Of a stretch of DNA of 64,000 nt, positions 39,901 to 51,900 are shown one piece after another; positions within the stretch are counted from its first letter, which is position 1; the number at the start of each line of letters is the position of its first letter. Below the pieces are notes generated by a model that was given only the letters and a program-made list of their open reading frames with translations, was not told the origin of the DNA and did not search any database. The position numbers were made by a program, and so were the translations under genes. Origin of the DNA: Cyrtodaria siliqua. Taxonomy: Eukaryota; Mollusca; Bivalvia; Adapedonta; Hiatellidae. The stretch covers positions 1,054,001 through 1,118,000 of the forward strand of contig JAWPHD010000003.1 in assembly GCA_037043455.1 (NCBI GenBank), written 5' to 3'.

Positions 39901-42900
39901 GATGTCTAATTGATCCTAGCAAAATTTCAGTTCGGCCGGAAATTCAAGATGGCTGCCATGGCTAAAAATAGATTTTCAAAATACAAGTTTGTAGCGACTA
40001 CTTCTTGAAAACTATAAGTGATATTGATATGGGACTTTTTCTAAAATGATCAGCATGACATGATGTTAGTCCTTGTCAAAAATCGTTTTGATGCGATGTT
40101 AAACATGGCTGTCAGTGGCCAACTTTGTTTACATAGAGTTATATAATGAAAACTTGTAGCGACTATTCCTCTGAAACTACTTAACGGATTTTCATGAAAC
40201 TTCACAGGAATGTTGCTCTTGATGTCTAATTGATCCTAGCAAAATTTCAGGTCGGCCGGAAATTCAAGATGGCCGCCACGGCTAAAAATAATTTTTCAAA
40301 AAACAAGTCTGTAGCGACTACTTCCTGAAATCAAAATCAATCAGTAGAGCTTCAAGGTCATTGACCTCTTGTTTTTTTATCCAAACTTAATTCCAATACA
40401 TGTATTGATGCAAAATATCTCGAAATACATGGGTCAGCTCATCTCTATTGTCGATCATTACCTTATCAATTCTTCCCGACTTATGCTTCTTTCAATCACA
40501 ATAAGTCTGTATATTTGTATTAGATCACACATGAACTATTGCATGTTGTTGTGAGACTTTATCGATTAGACGCTTGAGTAAATCGCCTGTTCTGTAGCAC
40601 CTACTAGTTCCAAGCGTCTCAAGCGTCTGTCTCCTAGATTGGAACCCGTACGAATGCAACACTCACAAGCTAGCGAGCAAGTCGGCCGCGCACCAGTCTA
40701 CCCACAAGGGGATTCCCCTGAGGTAGTTGCATGTAAAAACCAGAACGAACTTGGATGCGGAACTTTTTTTTCGAAATTTCGGTAGCGCATTTCCAATTTT
40801 TAGCTCTACTGATCAGAGATCAGCTTATGCCGTGGTGCGGCGTCCGTCGTCTGTCTGTCCGTCCGTCTGTCCGTCCGTTAACTTTTTTTTTGTAGCGACT
40901 ACTCCTCTGAAACTACTGAATAGATTTTCATGAAACTTTACAGAAATGTTGCCCATGAAGTCTAGTTGATCCTAGCAAAAATTCATGTAGATGTGAAATC
41001 CAAGATGGCCGCCAAATCTAAAAATAGGTTTTTAAAAAACAAGTTTGTAGCGACTACTTCTTGAAAACTCTAAGGGATATTGCTATGGGACTTTTTCTAA
41101 AATGATCAGCATGACATGATGTTGGTCCTTGTCGAAAATCGTTTTGATTCGACGTTAAACATGGCTGCCAGCGGCCATCTTTGTTTACATAGAGTTATAT
41201 AATGAAAACTTGTAGCGACTACTCCTCTGAAACTACTGACGGATTTTCATGAAACTTCACAGGAATGTTGCTCTTGATGTCTAATTAATCCTAGCAAAAT
41301 TTCAGGTCGGCCGGAAATTCAAGATGGCCGCCACGGCTAAAAATAGATTTTTAAAAAATAAGTTTGTAGCGACCACTTCTTGAAAACTATAAGAGATATT
41401 GATATGGGACTTTTTCTAAAATGATCAGCATGACATGATGTTGGTCCTTGTCGAAAATCGTTTTGATTCGACGTTAAACATGGCTGCCAGTGGCCATCTT
41501 TGTTTACATAGAGTTATATAATGAAAACTTGTAGCGACTACTCCTCTGAAACTACTTGACGGATTTTCATGAAACTTCACAGGAATGTTGCTCTTGATGT
41601 CTAATTGATCCTAGCAAAATTTCAGGTTGGCCGGTAATTCAAGATGGCCGCCACGGCTAAAAATAGATTTTTAAAAAATAAGTTTGTAGCGACTACTTCT
41701 TGAAAACTATAAGAGATATTGATTTGGGACTTTTTCTAAAATTATCAGCATGACATGATGGTTATCCGAGTCGAACATTATTTTGATTCGACGTTAAACA
41801 TGGCTGCCAGTGGCCATCTTTGTTTACATAGAGTTATATAATGATAACTTGTAGCGACTACTCCTCTGAAAATACCTGACGGATTTTCATGAAACTTCAC
41901 ACGAATGTTGCTCTTGATGTCTTATTGATCCTTGCAAAATTTCAGGTCGGCCGGAAATTCAAGATGGCCGCCATGGCTAAAAATAGATTTTCAAAATACA
42001 AGTTTGTAGCGACTACTTCTTGAAAACTATAAGTGATATTGATATGGGACTTTTTCTAAAATGATCAGCATGACATGATGGTTATTCAAGTCGAACATTA
42101 TTTTGATTCGACGTTAAACATGGCTGCCAGTGGCCATGTATGTTTACATAAGAGTTATATAATGATAACTTGTAGCGACTACTCCTCTGAAACTACTTGA
42201 CGGATTTTCATGAAACTTCACACGAATGTTGCTCTTGATGTCTAATTGATCTTAGCAAAATTTCAGGTCGGCCGGAAATTCAAGATGGCCGCCATGGCTA
42301 AAAATAGATTTTTAAAAAATAAGTTTGTAGCGACTACTTCTTGAAAACTATAAGAGATATTGATATGGGACTTTTTCTAAAATGATCAGCATGCGTGATG
42401 GTTATCCGAGTCGAACATTATTTTGATTCAATGTTAAACATGGCTGTCAGTGGCAATCTTTGTTTACATAGAGTTATATAATGAAAACTTGTAGCGACTA
42501 CTCCTCTGAAACTACTTGACGGATTTTCATGAAACTTCACAGGAATGTTGCTCTTGATGTCTAATTGATCCTAGCAAAATTTCAGGTCGGCCGGAAATTC
42601 AAGATGGCCACCAAGATGGCCAAACTGATTTTCAAAAAAACAGTTTGTAGCGACTACTTCCTGAAATCAAAATCAATCAGTAGAGCTTCAAGGTCATTGA
42701 CCTCTTGTTTAATTATTATTTTTTTGTTGGTTTTGTTTGGAGTTTTTTTTTTTTTAATTTTTTTTTTTTTTTTTGTAAATATTTTTTTTTTTTTTATTTT
42801 TTTTTTTTTTTTAAAAAAAAATAATTTTTTTTTATTTGATTGATTTGAATTATTATTTTTTTAAAAAAAAAATTCATTATCTTTTTAATTACTTGACACT

Positions 42901-45900
42901 TACTTTAAAATTTCTTGTCGGCGCTACTCATCCTAAATGCCTTGTGGAATTTCGACGAAACTTGGCAGGAAGCATCGGTAAAATGTCTAGTTGTGCATAT
43001 CACGCTTTTTTTCCAGTTTGCTGATTTTTGACGGAGTTATGGCCCTTTGACATTTTTATTTTAAATTTCTTGTCGGCGCTACTCCTCTTAAACGACTTGT
43101 TTGATTTCTACGAAATTTGGCAGGAAGCCTCAGTATTATGTCTAGTTGTGCAAAGTGCGGTATATCAATGAAATCTTGGACAATTTCGAAAACCAGCTAG
43201 ATCTTGTCAGTAATAACAGAGTTATGACCCTTGATTTGTTGAAAAATGCTATATTGTATTTTCCTTCGTTAAATCTAGAGGAGAAGAGAGCTATATCTAG
43301 CTATATCTATCTAAATCTATAAGAGCTGTTTTAGCCAGTAGAGCGTCCACAGGCCCTCTTGGGCCTCTTGTTATTTTATTACTTTTGAGATAAAATCGGC
43401 AATGCGGCACCAAAAAAAGACATGCGGGCGGGCCTGAAAACCAGGTAATTAATTTTTTATGGCCTAAGTATTAATGCACCCGGTCAGGATTAATGTAACA
43501 CAGTTGCTTCAGTGTATAGGCTTACTATAAGTGCTTTAGGCTCTTATTTCTGCCAATGGTTTTATTTACTTTTCAGACACAATTTAAATAGCTAAGTTGT
43601 ATATCACTGAAACAGACATTTTTAATGGTAAATAAAATACCTTTCTTTTCAAAATCCGTTGAGAAATAAATAATTCACATGCCAAAATATTTCCTGGTCG
43701 GGCAGTTTTAATGAAAAGTTCTGATGCGCATCAAAATTTAGATAAATATTATTGTTTAGAATTTATATCCAAAACTTGTTTTAATGAATTGGGTAAGTCT
43801 AAATTATCCCGATGTTATGGGTTTTCGATGGCCTAATCATTAATCTAATGATTACAAAAAAAAATGTGCTTCAAATTCGAAAACGTTTCGCTAGAACTAA
43901 AAAAATTATCGCAAAACTTCCATGAAATACAATTGAACGCATTTGATTTTATTTGTTCGTATTTGGAACATTATGGAGGGTACCCAGTGCATGTCATTGA
44001 ATGCCATATCTTTTCAACGGTGTTCCTAAATTGCATATAACTATATTTTTGACTAAAACATTATGCTATAAAATCTTGAAATTATAAACTTACTTTAGAC
44101 CAACGGTTTTAATATTTTCAGAGGTATGTAACGATACATTTTCCTTTATTTAAAGGAGTTTCGCAGAGAGACTGTCATGAATATATTTATGTTTATTTAA
44201 ATCAAAATCAATACACAACAATAGATATTTAAAATTCACACAATGCAATATCTTTGAAAAGCGAGTATAAGACTTTATTTGATGACTTGGAAAACAGGTA
44301 AATTAATCCACAGGTAAATGTATTCATCAATTATCTGGCAACTTAGTAGTGGTTTTAAAAATATGTTTCTCTCCGGAACTATCAAGTTCATATGATGTTT
44401 AAGAGTTTAATTTGTTAATTGATAATACTACAAAAGGGGTGGCCATTCATGTTCAATGTTCCTGAAAAATCGTACATGCACCCATTTGCAACATCTGTCG
44501 CATTGACCCCAGTTATAAATGGTCATATATGGCAGAAAATTATCAAGATCTCCAAACTGTTTGAATACAACACGCTTTTTAGGATTTTTCTTATAGTGTA
44601 CTCTAAAACTATGAAAACATGTTAGTAAAGATGGATGATGACTTATGTGGATCACTTTAGTTGGACAATAGACCATGAACATTTTGGTCGAGATTTTTGT
44701 TTTGACAATGATTCTGTCAGTACAGACTGACATTGTATTTTTAAATCGATTATGTGTTTCTCTTGCAATAGTAAGTTATTTGAAGGGAAGTTTTTGGATT
44801 AGTGTGAAAAGAGAAAATGGTTAGTGGGGTTTTCTTTTTTCTTGCAACTACGGTAATGTCTAAACTGTACATTGGCCTCAAAAACATTGATGAACTCTGA
44901 AATCATGCGCAATCTGAAATTATACGAGATAAACGGAGACCTTATGTCTCAACTATACATAGGCCTCAAAAACATTAGCGATGGTATTTCATTGCAATTG
45001 TCAACAAATATTCACATGGTGAACTCTGAAATCATGCGCAATCTGAAATTATACGAGATAAACGGAGACCGTTGAAAACATAACGGGAAAAGACTTCCTG
45101 AAAGCTAACTGAAGTTAGTTGAGATTTTATTTTCTGCTGCCTTAAAGGGAATGTAGCCCCACGGCCAAACAAGCTTTATTACTGAGAGTTCTGAAAAACT
45201 TGGAAAAAGGTGAAAGAATTATCAAAATCGGATGATAAACACAAAAGATATGACCATTTAAAGGTTGTTCTAAAACAAAAATTCGGGAGCCGCCATTTTT
45301 AGAACTATGACGTCATAGTTCCAAATTACCATATATGGAATATTTATCAAAATCATTTAAAGCAAAGGAAGTCGCTGCAAATGAATGCAAAATCCTTGAC
45401 TGGTAATATAAAGCATTATTGCCATTAAGTATACATATTTTTCATAAAGTAGCTGTCATTTTTTCCTATTAATCAGTAATTTTTCATATTTATAAATATT
45501 CCATATATGGTCATTAGAACTGTGATGTCATAGCTCTCAAAATGGCGGCTTCCATATCCGTTTCAACAGAACCTTCAAATAATCATAACTTCTTTGTTTA
45601 TCATCCGATTTTGGAAATTCTTTCACCTTTATTCATTTTTTTCAGAACTCTCAATAATTAAGATAGTGTGGCTGTGGCGCTACATTCCCTTTAATACTCA
45701 ACAATGGGTATTTGGCTGTAAAATATTTATTACTGAAACGATTTTCAAAACTTAGGTATTTTTATTTACCACTAAAAATTCTGTTTCCAATGTTACACAG
45801 TTTATGTAAGTAACTTCAGAAGTGTTCATATAAATGCTGAAAGCTTTTTGTCAGATACATATGCCTAAAACAGTAAGTGCTTCAGGCTCTTACTTAAATT

Positions 45901-48900
45901 ACTGAAACCTTTATAATTTGAATATGAGCATCTGTCAAGAATGTAAAAGGTTAGTTGTCAGGCATATGACTTCTGTCTGTCAGTGGAAGTATATTAAATG
46001 AGACGAGGTACTTAGGAATGTCTGTGAGTGTGCTTTATTGTAGGATGTATAGATTTTTGTTTTCGGACTCGACAGTTTGGGGAATATAGGAATAGCCACA
46101 TTGTCTATCTGTCTGTCTGTTTGTCTGTAAACTCTAGACAATTATATATCTCAACAAGACGATGTGTCCTAATTTTACATCAAAGCTAAAATGTTTGGGG
46201 AATATAGAAGTTGTCTGTCCGTCCATCTGCTTGTCTGTAAACTTTGGACAATTAAATTAAAACTTTATACCTGTAAAATTGCCATAATCAGCATCTGAGA
46301 GTAGCCAGTCAATTCTGTCGGCTGCCAGTGCTTATTGAAATCCCTACGATAGTATGAATCAATTTTAATACGAAATTGGTAAGGACATGGACTTATTGAA
46401 TGCATTTATATAATGCGGTAAAAAAGAGAATGCTTGCGAATGAATTCACAAACAATTATTGTTATTGTTTGTGAATTCATTTGCAAGTATTCTCTTTTTT
46501 ACCGCAATATTCAGTATTGAAAAAAACTTCCAAGAATCCAAGATTTTTACTGTCAACAATATGCTTTCTGAAATTTAATCTACATACATTTTTTAATTAT
46601 GATGCCTGAAAAACAAACCCAGCATGCATAAAATAGAATTTCCAGACTGTTACACCACATACAATAATTTGTTTATTTACCAAAGTCCTTCACAGGCATC
46701 AGAAAAATAATTGACTGTCACTGACGCCACCCCACCCCACCCCACCCCACCCCACCCCACCCATGGTTATTTCTTGAATCCCTTTAACTTTCAGCTGGAT
46801 TGAGATCATTCAATTATACTCTCAGAAGAAAAAAATGATGTTGATGAGCATTTTTTCACTGTTTTTGCCGTCTGTTTGGCACTTTATGTTAATTCTACAA
46901 TGTAACTTTTGGTAATAATTGACAGAATGGTTAGTGCCAATTTGATCATCCTGTCATCAAGGTCAGGGTCACATGGAGTGGGTGTCAGAGGGTGGGTTTG
47001 TTTTGTGTTTTCTTTTTTATCAAGGTTAAGTTCACCCCATATCTCATATAGAAAAAAAGTCTTGAAATGTTTTCTACGGAAAACCTTCAATGCTGTGGTC
47101 ATATACTGTCCAAAATGTTCGACTTCAAACAAATTTTCTATTTGGGTGAATTTTAACTATTTTAGGTGCAGGAGGTAAAGAAGATGAAGATCGGTGACCC
47201 GCTGGACAGATCTACTGACCACGGGCCCCAGAATCACCGTGCCCACCTGGAGAAGCTGCTGGAGTACTGTGAAATTGGTGTGAAGGAGGGTGCCACACTT
47301 GTCTACGGGGGGAAACAGGTCCAGAGACCAGGTATGGCAGCTGTATAAATTTTTCAAACGCACTGCCTCATTCCTATATTTAGGCAAGGTACTGAGAAGT
47401 GCGCCCTCCAATCGTGCGCAGAGGGTGTCTTACCCTGTGTATGTTTAAGATCTCACTGAACTGTGTTTATCATTCACACCTTCCTCAAGCCTTCCTCGGA
47501 AGCAAGATGCTAAGCAACAAAAGAGAAGGCGCCTAAGAAGCTTAAAGGCTTACATATGGTCAGGTAAATGATAGTATTCAGGGCAAGAAAATTCCACTAG
47601 TCCGCTCGCTATGACGAGTGCTCATTGATGCAGGACGAGTAGAAATTCAGATAAATTCTTTATCAATTTGGTCATTCAAATATTGCGTAGGACGAGTAAA
47701 TGAGAAACAAATTTTCTTGGTATTAGGAAGGGCCCTGGTATTATAACTTATATTAAATAAACGCTGGGCAGCCCACAAATTATTTTTTCATGGCACTAGG
47801 ATTATTAAAAGGAAAACTTCTGGATTGGGAAAATCCCGGAAACTAAATCTTCGAAGTACCTGGAGAAGTTAATATCTTAAAATGAGGCTTGCAGCATCTT
47901 TCTGTCCTTTCATGTGCCAGCCCTTTAATGATATTTGTAGTAATGATCAGCAGTTTTACAGTTATACCATTTAATAATAAATGATCAAAATGAAGTTTTC
48001 AAATAATATAGAGTGTTTTGATTTGTGCGTTTCAGGTTTATACATGGAGCCTACAGTATTTACAGATGTCCAAGATGGAACAATGATGGCAATAGAAGAA
48101 TCTTTTGGTCCCGTCATGATCATCTCCAAGTTTATGGATGGGTGAGTACCTCGTCCTTACCTGTATAATGCTCTAATTTAGTATTGACTCTACTGGTGAC
48201 ACACGTTTACCATGATGCCACCTTGGGCTATTCCATTAAAACATACATGGGACCCAAGGAAGGCAATTTTTTAAAATTGAACACCCACCCATAGATGCAA
48301 AATTGAGTTTAAAGAACCAAAATCCTGGGTATGTTTTGATGGAATAGCCCTTGTCTGTAAAATGATAAAGGTACAAACAATTGGTGCTTTTAAAATGTAA
48401 AGGATGGGCAATGAAAGTGGGTGTTCCTGGACAATGAAAGTGGGTGTTCCTGGACATTGAAAGTTGGTGTTCCTGAACAATGAAAGTTGGTGTTCCTGGA
48501 CAATGAAAGTTGGTGTTCCTGGGCACTGAAAGTTGGTGTTCCTGAACAATGAAAGTTGGTGGTCCTGGACAATGAAAGTTGTTGTTCCTGAACAATGAAA
48601 GTTGGTTTTCCTGGACAATGAAAGTTGGTGTTCCTGAACAATGAAAGTTGGTGTTCCTGAACAATGAGAGTTGGTGTCCTGGACAATGAAAGTTGGTTTT
48701 CCTGGACAATGAAAGTTGGTGTTCCTGAATAATGAAAGTTGGTGTTCCTGAACAATGAAAGTTGAACAATGAAAGTTGGTGTTCCTGAACAATGAAAGTT
48801 GGTGTTCCTGAACAATGAAAGTTGGTGTTCCTGGACAATGAAAGTTGGTTTTCCTGGACAATGAAAGTTGGTGTTTCTGAATAATGAAAGTTGGTGTTCC

Positions 48901-51900
48901 TGAACAATGAAAGTTGGTGTTCCTGAACAATGAAAGTTGGTGTTCCTGGACAATGAAAGTTGGTGGTCCTGGACAATGAAAGTTGGTGTTCCTGAACAAT
49001 GAAAGTTGGTGTTCCTGAACAATGAAAGTTGGTGTTCCTGGACAATGAAAGTTGGTGTTCCTGAACAATGAAGTTGATATGAAAGTTGGTGTTCCTGGAC
49101 AATGAAAGTTGGTGTTCCTGAACAATGGAAGTTGGTTTTCCTGGACAATGAAAGTTGGTGGTCCTGGACAATGAAAGTTGGTTTTCCTGGACAATGAAAG
49201 TTGGTGTTCCTGGACAATGAAAGTTGGTGTTCCTGAACAATGAATGTTGGTTTTCCTGGACAATGAAAGTTGGTGTTCCTGAACAATGAAAGTTGGTTTT
49301 CCTGAACAATGAAAGTTGGTGTTCCTGGACAATGAAAGTTGGTTTTCCTGGACAATGAAAGTTGGTGTTCCTGGACAATGAAAGTTGGTTTTCCTGGACA
49401 ATGAAAGTTGGTGTTCCTGAACAATGAAAGTTGGTGTTCCTGAACAATGAAAGTTGGTGTTCCTGAACAATGAAAGTTGGTGTTCCTGAACAATGAAAGT
49501 TGGTGTTCCTGGACAATGAATGTTGGTTTTCCTGGACAATGGAAGTTGGTGTTCCTGAACAATGAAAGTTGGTGGTCCTGGACAATGAAAGTTGGTGTTC
49601 CTGAACAATGAAAGTTGGTGGTCCTGGACAATGAAAGTTGGTGTTCCTGGTCAATGAAAGTTGGTGTTCCTGGACAATGAAAGTTGGTGTTCCTGAACAA
49701 TGAAAGTTGGTTTTCCTGAACAATGAAAGTTGGTGTTCCTGGACAATGAAAGTTGGTTTTCCTGGACAATGAAAGTTGGTGTTCCTGGACAATGAAAGTT
49801 GGTTTTCCTGGACAATGAAAGTTGGTGTTCCTGAACAATGAAAGTTGGTGTTCCTGAACAATGAAAGTTGGTGTTCCTGAACAATGAAAGTTGGTGTTCC
49901 TGAACAATGAAAGTTGGTGTTCCTGGACAATGAATGTTGGTTTTCCTGGACAATGGAAGTTGGTGTTCCTGAACAATGAAAGTTGGTGGTCCTGGACAAT
50001 GAAAGTTGGTGTTCCTGAACAATGAAAGTTGGTGGTCCTGGACAATGAAAGTTGGTGTTCCTGGTCAATGAAAGTTGGTGTTCCTGGACAATGAAAGTTG
50101 GTGTTCCTGAACAATGAAAGTTGGTGTTCCTGAACAATGAAAGTTGGTGTTCCTGGACAATGAAAGTTGGTGTTCCTGAACAATGAAAGTTGGTGTTCCT
50201 GGACAATGAAAGTTGGTTTTCTTGGACAATGAAAGTTGGTGTTCCTGAACAATGAAAGTTGGTGTTCCTGGACAATGAAAGTTGGTGTTCCTGGACAATG
50301 AAAGTTGGTTTTCCTGAACAACGAAAGTTGGTGTTCCTGAACAATGAAAGTTGGTGTTCCTGAACAATGAAAGTTGGTTTTCCTGGACAATGAAAGTTGG
50401 TGTTCCTGGACAATGAAAGTTGGTGTTCCTGGACAATGAATGTTGGTGTTCCTGGACAATGAAAGTTGGTGTTCCCTATATGTGTTCCCCAACGTTTGTT
50501 CTGCATAGGATAGTTGACCTACCATGTACCGACATAGAAAACTGATCTAGACCAACATTACGTGGTCCGAGTATTAATTTTCATACCCATCCAACCCCTT
50601 CTCCAAGAAGCGAAAATGGGGTTGGCATGGGTATGAAATAAAACCTTAATTTCAGCTTAAAAAGTTTGTACATTGTAAAATTAAAACATTTAATATGTAA
50701 TTTTAAACCGGTTATTAATTTTTTTCAGAGTTTTTTTTTTTAAAACATGCTTTATTGTCGAAATATCCGTTTTAAAATCCTGCTAATATAAGCTTTCCCA
50801 TCGCTTGTATGGAATTAAGGCCGGACCAGGTAATGAGTGGCCGCGGTAGCTCAGTGGATAAGGCCTTGTTCTTTAGAGCTGCAGACCTCTGACCAGTGTG
50901 GGTTGGCTCCCTAACAGACATGTTGGATGGGAATTGTCACCTTCTGAGGTTGCTGTTTCAAAAAAACAAAAAAGGTTCAATCCTCCGTGGTGCCACTGAG
51001 TTCCGTCGGTGTGTTCTTGGGCAAGACACTTTCCCTTAGCCTCGTCGGATGGGGACGTAAACCGGGCTGTCCCGTGTATCGGTCTATCCTCCGAGCACGT
51101 TAAAGAACCATAGGAATCTATTTGATAATAAGAGTAGGGCATGGTTCCCGGATTCCTATGTATCCTTCCCCTCTCTCTGGGGCGGCTCTAAATAACCTAT
51201 ACTGTGTTGATGAGCCGTAGCTTTAAAGAGGCATCATGGTAGCTTATGGTCTAAGGCAGTTTTTTTTTTCTTGAATTTATTATGCTCCCCGAAGTTTTCG
51301 GGGGAATTGTTGCTGTCATGTCCGTCCGTATGTATGTCCGTCTGTCTCGTTTTCTTGTCCGCTTAACTCCTCCTACATTTTATCATCCGATTTTCATGAA
51401 GCTTTATAGGAAGTATCAGTATGATATCTAGTAGCGCATATTGTCGGGAGGTTCCGGTTGAATGACTTTTGGCGGAGTTAAGCGACTTCGAAGTTTTTCG
51501 AATGTAAACCTTGTCCACTTAACTCCTCCTACATTTTTCATCCGATTTTCATGAAACTTCACAGGAAGTATCAGTATGATGCCTAGTGATGCATAAATGG
51601 TCAGGACGCTCTGGTTGAATGATTTTTGGCAGAGTTACGGGACTTTGAAGTTTTTCGATTCTGAAGCTGGTCCAGTCAACTCTTCCTATGTTTTTCATCC
51701 TATTTTCATGAAACTTCACAGGAAGTATCAGTATGATGCCTAGTGATGCATATATGTCAGGACGCTCTGGTTGAATGCTTTTTGGCAGAGTTACGGGACT
51801 TCAAAAAGTACCGGTATATACCGTTTCGTAAAGAATCGGTTCTGATCTCGTATTTCCATAAAAATGAATGCGAAATTCTTATAAAATTGCAGGTAATAAA

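Noticed and set aside
48236..50525. Long - strand open frames (756, 711 and 445 codons) as a repetitive protein gene
   Set aside because: They are translations of the 23-bp minisatellite in all three frames, antisense to ALDH1L intron 19, with no start context, splice support or non-repeat domain.
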